A stretch of 64,000 bases of DNA, taken from NCBI RefSeq assembly GCF_000340215.1, contig NW_006921536.1, forward strand, positions 3,139,016 to 3,203,015, read 5' to 3'. This document shows, piece by piece, positions 1-11,999 of this stretch. The position numbers and the translations under genes are program-made. The notes under the pieces were generated by a model that saw only the letters and a program-made list of their open reading frames with translations, had not been told where the DNA came from and did no database searches. Origin of the DNA: Pseudocercospora fijiensis CIRAD86. Lineage: Eukaryota > Ascomycota > Dothideomycetes > Mycosphaerellales > Mycosphaerellaceae. Each line of letters starts with the position of its first letter. Positions within the stretch are counted from its first letter, which is position 1.

Positions 1-10
1 CGAGCTACTG

Positions 11-1663
11 TCAGAGACCTTGCTCGCCGGCGGTACAAAGTTTTATGCCCTTGCCCCATTCTGAGTTGAGCACTTGGTGGGCAGAGATTCGGCGGCTGGC
101 GTTCGGGTCAAGAATACTGTAAATAACATTTCTGCAGCGCGCCTGACATTTTTCGTGAGTACACCCTTCAGCGTGTAAGGACTTTTGGGAATGCGATGTG
201 CAGCTTACTCTATGCAAAGTCTCAATCGGAGCATAACCCTCTTCGCTCTTTCGACCACGGATGTAGTTTTCGTAGAATTCGTCCTCGTCCTTCTTGGCTA
301 CGCGCCACAAGTGTCGACCCGTGCGCATTGCCATGTAGATGACGCCGCAAGCCCAGACGTCAACGGCGCGAGGATCAAATTCCTTGTCCGTGTATTCTTC
401 AGGAGCGATATATGGAGCACTGCCGCAGAGACCAGCGGTCATGTGCGGTTCTGTTTCCCAAGCCATGCGGAAACATTCACCATTGCCGAAGTCGGTAATC
501 TTCAGCGCTCCGTGAGTCGTCAATAGAAGGTTCTCCGGCTTGAGATCGCGGTGAGCAACGCCCATCTCGTGTATGTACTCGACCCCTCGCATCAGCTGTG
601 CAAAGTAGCAGTCAGCTTCGATAACATCGAGCTTGCCATTGGCCAAGACCAAAGAATATAAATCGCCGCCAGCGCAAAACTCCATCACCTCGCAGAAGTC
701 GCCTTTTGCATCTTCGAGCAAGTCCAAGGTGTGGATGACATTTGGGTGGCGTAATGATGAGGAGATGCAGAACTCTGAGTTGAGGCGTTTGCTGTACTTC
801 TTCGAATCTTCCTGCGGTCTTCGGCGGAACTCTTTCACGGCGTACAGCATTTCGTGTTTTGAATCGTTCGGGTCTGGTTTATGTGCAATCCGAACTATTC
901 CAAAAGCGCCCCGGCCGACGATTTCTTGACACTTCCCATACTTCTGCACCAATGTCGCAGTAGCATTGGGACCATGGTTCTTCTCCTTTGCCATCTTGTC
1001 TTTCTCATGCTTAATTTGATCGACCCAATTTGACATCAGTGACAATGGTTGCTCATCGTCGTGTGGCTTCTTCTTTCCCAACATGAAATCCTTGAGCATG
1101 TCCGTCAACTTGTCTTGCCGTTTCGCGCCCTTGAGGAAATGATAGTGCTCGCCGGTGTCCTCGTCGATCCAGAAGCGTTTCGGTGCCACCGCGTCACTCT
1201 TCTCTTTCTTAGATTCAGATCCATTTCGCGTTGGCCCCATCTTCTCGTTCTTCGACGAAGTCCGGCTCACCTTCTGAGGGTTTGCTGGGCGCTGCTTGGG
1301 CGAGGAAGAAGCCTCGACCGCTGGGTCCTCGACAGCGGTCTCCGGTACCCTCTCGGCAGCCTCCTGTTTTATGTTCTCGCGGTTGGTGTCGCGTTGTGAG
1401 AACATGCGCGAGAGGCGCGTGCTGAAAGTCGGCTTCTTCTGAGGTCCGGCAGGTCGGTCTTGCTTTCCTTGTGCTGTATCGCCGTTGACGTTCGCACCGT
1501 TGCCAGGTGGGGTGTCGAGTGGAGTCTGTGGTGGCGGAAGCACAAGGTCGCCGCCTTGTTTACTGCTCGTTATTGAGGTGGTGGAAGCGGTGGGTGCCGG
1601 CGACGGTGCTGAGGTGGGGTGAGTGTGCTCCGGCGACGGCGACGTGCCCGTTGCGACAGCCAT
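11..1663 (-). CDS. hal4: HAL4/SAT4-type serine/threonine protein kinase
   Basis: Fungal Ser/Thr kinase of the Hal4/Sat4-Hal5 group, which in yeast acts on the Trk potassium transporters and so on salt tolerance. The N-terminal ~230 residues are low-complexity (Pro/Ser/Thr, Lys-rich). The kinase domain runs from about 240 to the C-terminus: Gly-loop GRGAFG at 250-255, Lys277 in YAVKEF, HRDLKPEN from 371 (catalytic Asp373), DFGNGE from 391 and IAPEEY near 419. The family-typical CRNVIYSILDPN and LNSEWG blocks close the domain, and the stop lies 11 bases from the window edge, so the gene is complete. The unspliced frame gives 550 aa, but residues 486-507 are best explained as a 66-nt intron (separate entry); the spliced product is 528 aa. 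The ATG at 1663 is the first in frame. A RIP-mutated scrap begins about 150 bp upstream. The family call is secure; the exact orthologue is inferred. Confidence 0.9.
   Translation of the reverse strand: MAVATGTSPSPEHTHPTSAPSPAPTASTTSITSSKQGGDLVLPPPQTPLDTPPGNGANVNGDTAQGKQDRPAGPQKKPTFSTRLSRMFSQRDTNRENIKQEAAERVPETAVEDPAVEASSSPKQRPANPQKVSRTSSKNEKMGPTRNGSESKKEKSDAVAPKRFWIDEDTGEHYHFLKGAKRQDKLTDMLKDFMLGKKKPHDDEQPLSLMSNWVDQIKHEKDKMAKEKNHGPNATATLVQKYGKCQEIVGRGAFGIVRIAHKPDPNDSKHEMLYAVKEFRRRPQEDSKKYSKRLNSEFCISSSLRHPNVIHTLDLLEDAKGDFCEVMEFCAGGDLYSLVLANGKLDVIEADCYFAQLMRGVEYIHEMGVAHRDLKPENLLLTTHGALKITDFGNGECFRMAWETEPHMTAGLCGSAPYIAPEEYTDKEFDPRAVDVWACGVIYMAMRTGRHLWRVAKKDEDEFYENYIRGRKSEEGYAPIETLHRVSCTSHSQKSLHAEGCTHEKCQARCRNVIYSILDPNASRRISAHQVLNSEWGKGIKLCTAGEQGL
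143..208 (-). other. Stop-free 66-nt intron inside the kinase gene
   Basis: On the minus strand the segment starts GTAAGC and ends TGTCAG, with an ACTCAC branch-like motif upstream of the acceptor. It is 22 codons long, phase 0 and has no stop, so the frame reads through it. Its translation falls exactly between the conserved kinase blocks PIETLHR and ARCRNVIY, where relatives have no insertion. That makes an intron more likely than coding sequence. Confidence 0.8.
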
Positions 1664-1816
1664 CTTTTGTTTTGCGCCGATGCGATTCAGGTTGCGTCAG
1701 TCTGAGCTCGGCGGCCGGCGGGAGCGAGAGCTCTCTGCGCTGTGGTTCGTTTCAGATCCGGCAGCCGCAGCACTCGGTGCGCAGGGACGGCGACGTCAGC
1801 GACGAGTACAAGAAAA

Positions 1817-1990
1817 TCTAGCTAATAAGATTAAGCCCGTAAAGGGCAGCGTATATATAACCGATAGGTCTAATCCTAGCGGAAATCCTAACTAGCGACA
1901 AAAGTGCCTTAACCGCGAAGCGATGTTAACACCTAGGGATAGTCTATACGACTAGAGATATATTACTAAAAAGTTCTCCGCTATTCCTAA
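1817..1990. mobile_element. Small RIP-mutated repeat relic upstream of the kinase
   Basis: About 175 bp with sudden loss of CA/TG and many TAG/TAA/TATA words, between normal-composition flanks. No coding remnant is visible. It looks like a repeat scrap that was RIP-mutated; the edges are judged only by composition. Confidence 0.5.
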
Positions 1991-3740
1991 GGGATCGAGA
2001 CACTCAAGGCTTGGACTCTTGGAGCTGGCTTGGATTTCAAAGCAGCAATGCCGCGGCGTTGCGACCGAGGCGACCGAGCAGACAGTGTTATTGGAGCAGC
2101 TTCGACATGTTGCGGGAATGGCGGCTGGCGAGCGCAAGACACAGCTGATGCGATGCGGGCGATGCGTTGTGAGGCGGCGCAAGCTGGTGGCCGAGTGACA
2201 GCGAAGCGTGCCGAAAGAGAGAGGCAGCTGGGCAAAGCAAAGCACAGCTGGGCTGGGCTGCTCAGAGGGATGATGAGCAAGCGGCGGGCGTGCAGAGAAA
2301 GGCGCAAAGGCAAAGGCAGAGGCAGAGGCAGAAGGCAGAGGAGGCAGAGGCAGAGGCAGAGGGCAGAAGCAGAAGCACAGGTCTCGTGAGGGATTTACTC
2401 CTCCTCCTCCAACGTCAGGTCAAACGCCTGCGCTAGAACTAGAGCACCCTCCTAGCTTCATTCTTTCCGGAACCACTCCTGTGCTGGCTGGCGTGGCGGG
2501 CGAGCGAGCGAGCGAGCGGGCTGCCAGCGCTTAATAATAAATAAGTTGTTGGCGAGGAGATGTGGGTGGGCGGTGGCACGTTGCGGTAACTAGAATAGAT
2601 TTGATTGCGGATACGCACGTTGACCGTCATCAAAACGATACGAGTAAGACCTGGCATTACATTACCGCCCTCCCCTTCACCGCACTATTATTGTCGTTCG
2701 CACTCCGAGCACGTGTGAGAACTTGGATGTACATATTTCTGGTGTCTTGTCGTGTCTTGACACTTGTCACGGCCCGGCCTCGTCAAACTGCAGGTGGGTG
2801 TGAAACGCACGCTGCACGCGACCTGCTTCTCATCATGCTTGAGCACAACCTCCATCCATGGGCCATCTCAAACCGATGTCCGAAGCATTCACACTGAATC
2901 ACACATTTGCAACGCCGGCGGCCGGAACCCCGTGACACGCCTTGTATCAACTCTACTGGGCTAGCCTGGAGGTCGAGGCGCACATGCTCGTGCACATTAT
3001 TAGGATATTTCGACCCCTTTGCAAACACTTTCTTGCTGCTGTGCCTTGCCGCCTTTCGACCGTGACCCCTTGGAATTTCACTAGTAGTAAGCCGCTTCGT
3101 GGAGTGTCCGATTTGCGCATATCCTCCTCATGCGGCATTGCCTACATCATTATTCATGGCTTGCGGGGTCCGTGGGATGTGTCCAGCTGCGCGATTTTGT
3201 TCCTGCGCCCACTGCCGACACTACAAATAATGCTTTCTGGAAGCTGCGTGTCTCGCTGGCCGGCCAAGCTTACGTAGCTGGAGCACAGCAGATCAAGATT
3301 CGAAGCCAAACATCCGATTCGAACTGCCAAGGAAGCAAGTCATGCTGTCCACTGTTTCCACTGTCCAGCTTGTACTCTGGTGCAACGCTGCAGGAGCTCT
3401 CCTCTCCATCCGGCATACAACAGCTCTCTAAGTCTCGAGCCTGTCGTCGGCCTGCAGAGTCCATGCACTGTAACGATGACTCTGCAGCCAGATCAAGGTA
3501 CGGCTTCGCAACCTCGAGATCCTCGGCTAAAGGGTGATCAGGTGTCAGGTGGTCCGGACCGTGAGAGCTGCCATGCTCGTCATATACCGAATGCCGTATC
3601 GGAATGCTTCATAATACTGCTTGGTTGTCGCGGCCAGTCTTGAGGGCCAAATACTTGCGAACTGGCCATCTCCGATTCTTCTACTCTCCATCGAAAGGAG
3701 TTGAGACGTCAAGATAAAGTTAGACGCCTCGGAACTATTA
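1991..3740. other. Intergenic, no gene recognised
   Basis: Normal base composition. Short open frames occur on both strands but none has a recognisable domain, a plausible intron structure or protein-like composition. The visible structure is a GGCAGA-type purine-rich repeat near 2311-2376 and a short GCGA run near 2500-2520. It may hold regulatory sequence for the kinase gene. Confidence 0.5.
2311..2376. repeat. (GGCAGA)n-like purine-rich simple repeat
   Basis: Imperfect tandem GGCAGA/GGCAAA/GAGGCA units over roughly 65 bp. It generates an Arg/Gln-rich spurious frame on the plus strand. Confidence 0.7.
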
Positions 3741-3763
3741 TTGTGCTATTCAATAAGTCGCGC
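3741..3763 (+). repeat. Left 23-bp terminal inverted repeat flanking the repeat nest
   Basis: The segment beginning TTGTGCTATTCAATAAGTCG is a perfect 23-bp inverted copy of 39145-39167. Both are flanked externally by TA, and similarity continues weakly inward (CATGC..CGGAGA against TATATGC..GGAGA). This is the expected pattern of terminal repeats of a TA-targeting DNA transposon that later received all the other insertions. Confidence 0.65.
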
Positions 3764-4222
3764 CATGCAGTCGGAGAGCCGATTTTCAGTTCCACACCAC
3801 CTGTTACTAAAATTAGTATGTAACCTAGTGCTCTTAGCATTCGTAGATCTCTACCACTATGTTAAAAAACTATGTTGTCGCTTTTCTAGTAGTATAGGGC
3901 CTTTAAAGGTATTGTTATAGCGCGCCTACTAGACGACTAACTTAATAAGATTAAGCGCCTCTTCGACAAAAGCAATCTATCTAATAATGCTATCTCTAAG
4001 GTTGTAAACGTTGCTAGGCGGACCGTCGATAAGCTCTATAATAACTATCTCTTATTTAGTATATTCTATATTAGGGACCTAGCTAAACTCGGCCGCCTAA
4101 GGCGCCTATTACTAATTTATAAAAATATAGGTATATCCGCCTATTTCGCGCCTACCTAACCTAACTAACCTCGCTCTTACTATATAGCGTATATTCGACT
4201 TCCTTATAAACCGACTAACGGC

Positions 4223-4418
4223 TATAGGAAGGGTATATTAGTAGGTAGATAGGGTAGTAGTAGGTACGAGTAGTATTTAATAAAAGGCTAGAAGGAGAGG
4301 GAGGAAGGTAGGAGAGTTAGCCTAACGCTAAGCGCTAAGCCCTGCCTAAGGCGTTAAGACCCTAGCTTTACTCGGCCTAGTTATATGCTAATTACGTATA
4401 GCCTCTTTAGCCCTAATA
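4223..4418 (-). repeat. 3' LTR of the Ty3 element
   Basis: 196 bp, matched end to end by 11080-11275. It starts TATAGGAAGG and ends CCCTAATA; ancestral TG..CA ends are inferred from RIP-type TA replacements. Flanked by ACGGC. Confidence 0.92.
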
Positions 4419-5599
4419 TACGCTTCCCTTCTAGAGGCTGCGCCCTTATAGCCGGTCTTTATCCTAGTCTTAACCTCTATTACTACTAACTTAGTAGGTC
4501 TAATAAGCTACTTAGCCCGCGCTAAATTAAACACTTAACTACCTAATTATATAACTATATTAAACCTTACCTCTAATAATATAATATGTAACTCTAACTA
4601 CGCTATCTCTATATATAATAAACTATAAAGTAATATATATCTATAAGAATTAAAGGCTATCGACTAATTATAATACGAGCGCGTCTTCCCTACTATAATA
4701 GGTAGACGTACGAGGTATTGTAGCACTGCCTCCGTTCTAAGTAATGTCGTACGAGTTCTTTGCGTCTACTCTAATAGACCTAGAAATATCCGCTCTAAGG
4801 GTTTGTCCGTTCCGAGGGTTATTCTTATTATTACGAGGGCTATTATTTACTATCGTAGTTTCGCTAGCCTAAATTAGTTAGGTTTGGCAGCCTTTAAGTG
4901 TTAACTAATTATATCTTTTTAAAAAACTTAGTTCTTCTAGTTTCTATAGGTAAAGGCTATTATAAGTATAGTAGTAGAGGTTCGCCTCGCTTAAAGAGTC
5001 GGAGAGATCGAGGAGTAACCTATTATCCGCAAGATCGACCCTAGCTAGCTTAGCTCTATAGTTTTGCCCTTAGTTAGTCTATTAGTCGCTTAATCTTTTG
5101 ACTTAGTTAAAGTTTTGACTTAGCCTTAAAGTTTTAATTAAACCTTTAATAGGCTTAAGGCTTTAATTAAAGTTTTAATTAAGGGTGCCTTAGGCTCGTA
5201 GTATAGGTAAGGTTGTATCTATAGGCGTAGCGACAATAGCAAGTAATGTTAATAATAGCAGCGCTAGTCGTCTTAGCGCTAACTTTACCTTGCTTTCGAT
5301 TTCCTTCTTCGACTAATAATATACTCCGTAATACTATTACTAATATAGCCGCGCCGGCCGCGCTATCTTTGCCGATTGCCTAGGCCTTAAGGCCCCGATA
5401 GAATAAGGGAACAAGAGGGAGACCTATAGGGCGCGTTAGTAAAGAGGTAGAGTCCTTAAAAGAGTATGCGATTAATTAATAGACGCGTCGTAGCGCGCCT
5501 AGTATAGTCTTATTATCCTAGTTTGCCGGCCTCTAATTAGTTAGCTAATAGTACCCCGGGGGTAGCATTATTCCTAGGCGACATTATAGGCCCTTAGCC

Positions 5600-8500
5600 T
5601 TCTTCTTGTTCTTTACACTAGTCTAATACTTATCTAACAACTTAGTTATATCCTTAAACGAGTCTTCGGCCTCCTACGAGTCCTATTTAGGTAAATAGCC
5701 TTGCTATCTTAGGAGGTACTCCTTCTTACCTCGCCTAGTCTAATAATCTAGGATACGTTCTATAGACTATAGCTCTTTACTATCCGCTAGTATATCTTCG
5801 TGTTTAGTAGGGGCTTCATCCCCCTCGCGTAGGTAATATAGCTTAAGAAGGGATATATAGAAGGTGTTATAGATAGTGTAATAAGGAGGAAGCTATAACT
5901 AATAGGCCTATACGGAGGAGCCCTTAACTTCTCGAATGCAGAATAGACTAATATACCTTAGTACTAGTTTAGGGCGTGTTTTGCTATTAGGTAATAGGTG
6001 TTTGCGGATGCAGAGGTTCTTTGTACTAAGTATAACTATATCGCCTTGTTTGAAGGTTATTAGCGTATAGTGTTTGTTATAGTAGGTCTTTTAGTACTCT
6101 TAGGCCTTTGTTAACTTCTCGGCTATCTTAGTATAGATTTCTCGCATCTTCTAGATACGTTCTATTGCTACTAGTGTCTCTAGTACTTAACGCGCTTCCC
6201 TTTCCTTACGCTCGGCCTCGAGCGAAGTAAATAGATCTTGTAGTAGGGCAGCGTTTTGCCCTATTATAGCTATATATAGCGAAACCTTAGTTAATAAGTA
6301 TATACTATTATTATATATAAACTCTATAGGCTATAGGAGGTTAACCCAATCCTCGGGGTTCTTATTAATATAGCTACGTAGGTACTGCTATAGGGTAGCA
6401 TTCTGCCTCTCTATTTGACCGTTAGTCTGTAGATAGAAGGCTATTAATAGCCGATGCTTTAGTCTTAGCTATAGGCATATTTCGCTCTAGTAGTGCGATA
6501 TAAATGTCGAGCCCCTATCGGAGACTATCCCCTTAGGGGTTCCCTAATAGGTATAGAAGATATTAGTCTATAGCGCCTCTACTATATTAATAGTAGTCCA
6601 ATCTTTGCGCGCCGGGATATATCGAGCGCCTTTAGTAAATCGATCTACTATAATAAGGATAGCATCGTATACGTCCTTGCTGCCCCTATACTTAGTAGGA
6701 GGAAGGCCTGTAATAAAGTCTATTATTAGCTTAGCAAATAGCTTCTTTAGAACAGGGAGCGAAGCTAACTCGCCGAACGGCAAGTGCTTCGGTGCTTTAA
6801 CTCGCTAGCATACTATACAGGTCTATATATACTCCTTTATATACCGCTTACTATTTAGCTAGTAGTATGTACGCGATAGTAACTCGTACGACCTCTCTAT
6901 GCTATAGTAACTAGCGAGCTTACTATTATAGTGCCTCTTTAAAAGCTCTTATCTAATCGATTGTTTAGCGGGGATATAATATCTGCCCTTAAACTTTAAG
7001 TAACCTTTATCGTCGATCGACTAGTTATTACTCTTACTAGATCGAGTCGCCCGTCTACTTACAAGCTTATTAATGCGCTCGATAGCAAAGGCGTCCCTCT
7101 ACTAAGCACGCAATAGCTTATCTATAAACGATTAACTATCCCTATTTGTAAGGTCATTTAATAGCACCCTCGCTATCGAACGAGGTACGTATTATATATA
7201 TCTAATAGTACTAGTAGCCGGAACTACTACAACCTCTTCTATAGTACTATCGCTATAGATAGCAATATCTTTAATCGAGTTATTATAGCTCGAGCGATCT
7301 ACGTCCTTCTTAACGTATACTAGAAGAACGACAACTCCGCTATAGTATTTGTTACCGCCGCGGGGTCCGGAAGTCCGCTTATCCTACGCTTGCTTATTAA
7401 CAATACGGGCTATAGCAATCTTATGCTATAGGGTTAGAAACAATAAATTAATATACTAAGTCTCGCTATCGTAGTTAGGCTGCCTCGATAGGCTATTAGT
7501 AGGGTTACTTACGCCTAGCCGATATAATATATTAAAATCGAACCCGGCGAGGTAGACGGCCTATCTAGCCTATCGACCTATAACCCTAGTAACCTTCGTA
7601 ATTCTACGGAGGTTGTTATAGTCCGTATAGACCTAAATTGCGTACTAAGCACTATCGAGATAGTAGCGCTAATACTTAAAGGCTTCTACGATTGCTAAGA
7701 GCTCTTGCTCGTAGGTCTTATATCGACGTTCTATATCGATTATCTTTCGTAAAAAGAAGGCAATCGGGTGCTAGTAATAGTTATTATCTAATTGCTATAA
7801 CATAATAGCCGATATAGCGAACTATAAAGCGTTAGTCTCAATTCGGATCTGCTTGCTTAGTACGAAATAGTGCAATAAGGGGACATTAGTAAAGCGTTGC
7901 TTTAAGCCGTTAAAAGCGGCTTATGCTCTATTAGTCTATTTAAACTCTCTAGTTAGGTTAGCCTTAGTTTTAGTAAGCTCAGTTAGTAGCATTACGTACC
8001 TCGAATAGCCCTTAATAAACCGGCGGTAGAAGTTAGTAAAACCGAGGAATAATTGAAGCTCTTTAATAGACGTAGGGACGGGCTATTCGGTAATTGTTTT
8101 AATCCGGTTAGGATTAGCCTTAACACCCTCGGTTGAAATAAGGAAGCTAAGGAATAACACCTCTTTAGCAGCAAAGGTGCATTTAGAAGGCTTGTAATAC
8201 AAGCTATAGGCTCTTAGGCGATCGAGTACCTTACGGACTATAGCCTAGTATTCCGCAATGTCCGGAGAGTGTATATAAACTAGGATGTTATCTAGGTAAA
8301 CTATATAGAGGTAATCTAATAGGCCTAATAGGGCCCGATTAATGTAGGACTAGAATATAGTAGGGGCATTAGCTAGCCTAAATAGCATAACTAAGTACTT
8401 AAAATAGCTATAGCGAGTACGAAAGGCTGTCTTCTATTTATCGCCCTTGCGAATACAGATGCGGTAATAGGCGTCCTTAATGTCTAATATAGTATAGTAG

Positions 8501-9470
8501 TAGGTACTAGAAAGGCGATCGAGAGTCTTATTAATAAGCGGAAGTAGACAGCGGTCTTTAATAGTAACAGCATTGAGTCCGCGGTAATTAATATATAGGC
8601 GCAGGCTACTATCCTTCTTTAGTACGAATAGGATAGGGGCGCTAGCAGGGCTGTTACTATACCGTATCCGGCTATTAGCTAGGTTTTCCTCTAGATACTT
8701 ACGCAATATAGCAAGCTCCCTTTTACTAAGGTTATAGAGTAGCCTAAAGGGGACCTCTTTACCCTCTATAATATTAATCTTATAATCCGTCTCTTTAAAT
8801 ATAGGCAATATCGATACTAGGTAGTGTTTAAACATATTAATATAGGTCTCTCGGATAGGCTCTAGTATACGAGCAAGCTAATTAGGATTATTAGGGGGTA
8901 CAGGTTTATCGTTATTACTACCGAGCAGGTCGGCCGTCGGATCGGCTAGGGTTAGGTTGCTAATAAATAGGACCCTAATATTATTAGGGCACTCGCTAAC
9001 ATTAATGTGTTTAATGTCCTCTTTCCTAGCGATTCTAAATCGCTATTATTAACTGCCTAAGTCTATAACTATAGTATAGTACTTAAGAACAGGGTTGCTA
9101 ATAACAATGTTAGATAGGAGGCTGTCTATGTCTACCGCGTAGGTAGTGAAGTTTAGTAGGCGCTTATTGCCGAGGTCGTCCTTTAGGGCTATATAGATAT
9201 AGTAGGCCCTATAGGTTAAGTGCCGAGCGTTATTAAACTAAGCAAGGGTTGGCAGGTTAGTCCTAGGCAGTTATCGAAGGTCTAATTGCTTAGCTAGGCG
9301 ATAGTTGATAAGGGCACTAACTGAATTTCCCGGGTTTAGTATAACCTTAGCTCTATAATTGTTGCTATACGAGTCCGATACGAGATAGGTACGTATAATA
9401 GCTAGTATAATGTCGATAGTCTTACGCCGTACAAGGCTAATAGTTAGTGCGGCGCTTACTCTTTTTTCGA
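5600..9470 (-). pseudogene. Ty3 pol polyprotein (PR-RT-RH-IN-chromodomain), RIP-killed
   Basis: In minus-strand order: a protease-like LNPGNSVSALINYRLAKQL near 9300; reverse transcriptase at about 8840-7950 (LRLYINYRGLNAVTIKDRC, LDIKDAYYRI, then YLDNILV near 8290 where active enzymes have YLDD); RNase H; integrase fragments including KLIIDFITGLPPTKYRGSKD and VDRFTKGARYIPA near 6600-6780; and a chromodomain near 5620-5780 (GKKEYLLR.QGYLPK.DS.EAEDSF). Many former Trp/Gln codons are stops. The longest surviving open piece is the 133-aa RT fragment at 8434-8835. The family assignment is secure; the element is dead. Confidence 0.88.
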
Positions 9471-9539
9471 CTAATTAAGAGAGCCGACTAGGGTAGCATT
9501 AGCGGCTAAGAGGTGTTTCCTATACTCGGCGGAAGTACG

Positions 9540-10830
9540 GTTAATTCGGGCCTAGTCCTTAGGTTTGTCGCATTAGCCTAGTAGATAGCTAGTACTATTA
9601 CAATTGAAGCACTTCAATCCGGTTAGTAGACTACCGTAGCTATTGTTGCTATTATTAGCCGAGCGGTTAGCATTATAGGGATACGAGCCCCTTCTACGGC
9701 CCCTATCGCGGCCTCCTCTGTATAGCCGGCGGCTACGGCCTCTTCTACGGTTATTGTTACTATTCCTATTATTAGCATTGTTATTATAGTAGGAACCTTA
9801 GTTTCCTCCGCGGCTACTACGATTGCCGCGGTTAGTACTAGCTAGCCGGATCCTCGATTCTAGTCGTTATTAGAGCTAGATAGCTCGTTCGGCTGTTTCT
9901 ACTTCGACTATGAATTGAATGCGTATTAGGTTAGCTTGTTCGAATATACGGCGACGGTCCAATTCGAGGATAAGTTCCTATCTAAGTTTTAGGCGTATCT
10001 CGGAGATCTATATAGAATTAGTTTTAGTCGGGAGGTCGTCTTCGAGGGTCTTTAAATAGGCCTTAAATAAGCGAGCCGATTAATTAGTCTTTTGTTTAGC
10101 TCGAAGGTACTAGTCCTAAGCGTGTTGTTGCCTTAGTATAAGGGTTTCTAAGGGTGTCTAGTATAATAGTTTTGTAGGTCTGCTACTAAATAGTAGTCTA
10201 GTTATTAAGGGAGTCAAAATGGTTAATCCTAGGTGCGTTTTAGGTCGCCGTTAATATACTGCATAGTATAGACGACTAGTAAATAGTCATTTAGTAGAGC
10301 CCTTAGTACGTTTCGTTAGTTAAGCTTATAGTTACGAATGTAGTCGTTGTATTGCTTTCAACTAGAGCTATTAAACACGGTGCAGTCCTTAAGTTTAGCA
10401 TCCTTCTTCTAGACTAGGACTAATAGTAAGGAAGGTCCTGCTATCGACTTAGTGTTAGTTATTAGGGCCTCCTAAAGGCGGCGAATTTCGAGGAGGTTAT
10501 CCTTTAGCTATTGTTCTTAACGTAGGGCAGTAAGCCTATTTTAGGTAGCTTCTTAGAGTCTCCCTACTAGTTAGGGGCTAAAGGCTAGCTAGCTATATCG
10601 TCGATTAACAATATTGTTAAGAATGTCGTTAATAGGCAATTCTAGATTATTACCTAGAATTATAGGTTCTTCTTTAATAGGCTCTCCGGCAGGCTCTTTA
10701 GTAGGAGGCACTTTAGCAGGCACTTCAGCGGGAACTGTGCTACTAGCGTTGTTATTGCTAGCGCTGCTAGCGGCAGTACGGTTGTTATTTCGTAATAAAC
10801 CGGCTATTATAAGGGGCGACACTAATAATG
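9540..10830 (-). pseudogene. Ty3 gag remnant with a CCHC knuckle
   Basis: Minus-strand gag region. An open 77-aa piece (10589-10822) is Pro/Glu/Asn-rich, like the disordered start of fungal gag proteins. Near 9575-9620 the reading CFNCNSTSYLLGQC fits the C-x2-C-x4-H-x4-C zinc knuckle with His replaced by Tyr, a CpA-to-TpA change. Frame broken elsewhere. Confidence 0.7.
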
Positions 10831-11079
10831 TATTATTAGCCCCTAAGATACGGATATAGCGGAATTAGTAGATATCGGCTTAGTGTGCTTGACTTAGTAT
10901 AATAGGCCGTATAGAAGGCCTTGCTTAATAATTAGTACGGTTGTTTCGATAGAATAGTACGTATAGGTCCCGTTCTTCGGGCGTAATATAGTTAGATTAG
11001 TCTTGTTCGTAGCTATACTACTAAAAGCTTGAAATAAGGACTATCTAGCTGCTGCCCTTAAAGGGTAGATCGAATACTA

Positions 11080-11275
11080 TATAAGAAGGGTATATTAGCA
11101 GGTAGATAGGGTAGTAGTAGGTACGAGTAGTATTCGATAAGGAGCTAGGAGGAGAGGGAGGAAGGTAGGAGAGTTAGCCTAACGCTAAGCGCTAAGCCCT
11201 GCCTAAGGTATTAAGACCCTAGCTTTACTCGGCCTAGTTACATGCTAATTACGTATAGCCTCTTTAGCCCTAACA
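11080..11275 (-). repeat. 5' LTR of the Ty3 element
   Basis: 196 bp, ending CCCTAACA and followed by the target duplication ACGGC (11276-11280). It is the 5' LTR because the coding strand is minus. Confidence 0.92.
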
Positions 11276-11280
11276 ACGGC

Positions 11281-11960
11281 ATATTAAGATAAGGTAGTAT
11301 AGTACTTATAGGACGAGTTTAGTATTATCGTTAGTTAGCCGACAGTATCGCGTATATTAAAGGACTATAAATAGACGAGGAAGAAGGCGTATCGTATCGC
11401 TACTAAGTAGAATAGCGAGTTACGTAATAACTTTAGAATATAGTAAATAGGTATATTTGCGGACAAGGTCGTAACGGTAGACGAGAGTGCCTTAAATAAG
11501 CGCACTAGATAGCGCAAATTCGGATATAGGCCTATTAATCGACCGGTCTATAAAGAAGGCTCGATAGTACGCTCGAAGTAGTAGAGTGTTTTGCCTACTA
11601 TCGGCGTTAATAGCTATCTTTAAGGCACCCTTATCTACTAAGGCTTTATTACCGGAGCGATATTCGAGTACTAGCTCGAGAAGACAATCCTTCCGCAAAT
11701 AGAGCCTAGTATAGTATTAGTAATAGATAACGCGTCTATTTACTATACCGACGGTATAAAAGAAGCGTATCGAAGGGCAGGTATATACCTAAAGATGCTG
11801 CCGCCGTACTTACCGGACTTTAATCCTATTAAGTTGTCGTTCTTATCGTTAAAGGCATAGGTTAAGAGGAATATTAACGAGGCTAACTGCTTCGTAGACT
11901 TCGGACAGTTTATAAGGTACGTAGCGGACGAGTTGAATATATAATAGCACGTAGAGGCGT
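11281..11960 (+). pseudogene. Tc1/mariner transposase, DDE part, RIP-killed
   Basis: Reading through stop codons gives the DDE_3-type end of a Tc1/mariner transposase: VIDNASIYYTDGIKEA (second catalytic Asp region), then LKMLPPYLPDFNPIKLSF, matching the family's PPYSPDxNPIE block with the final Glu changed to Lys (a RIP-type G-to-A change). The N-terminal half lies before the Ty3 insertion, at about 3905-4222. CAG/TGG-derived TAG/TAA codons break the frame repeatedly. It cannot encode an active enzyme. Confidence 0.75.
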
Positions 11961-11999
11961 AGTTTTAGAAGGCAGGTTAGAGATACTAATTACACTTAT

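Larger units (their letters stand above)
4223..11275 (-). mobile_element. Complete Ty3/gypsy chromovirus, RIP-mutated
   Basis: A 7,053-bp LTR retrotransposon in minus orientation. The two 196-bp LTRs (4223-4418, 11080-11275) differ at 11 positions by my alignment, all transitions. The 5-bp target duplication ACGGC is present at 4218-4222 and 11276-11280. On the minus strand the order is gag, protease, reverse transcriptase, RNase H, integrase, chromodomain, as in Ty3 chromoviruses. It interrupts the Tc1/mariner transposase gene, so it is the younger insertion. Confidence 0.92.
3811..11991 (+). mobile_element. Tc1/mariner-type DNA transposon split by a Ty3 element
   Basis: An AATTAGTAT..AACCT sequence at 3811-3825 has an inverted partner at 11974-11991, with a few mismatches. 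Plus-strand transposase coding lies between them, divided by the Ty3 insertion. Without that insertion the element is about 1.1 kb, short for a full Tc1/mariner, so the ends are tentative. The whole element is RIP-mutated. Confidence 0.5.

Noticed and set aside
2030..2389. 119-aa Arg-rich plus-strand frame
   Set aside because: Its C-terminal third is generated by the GGCAGA simple repeat; no domain.
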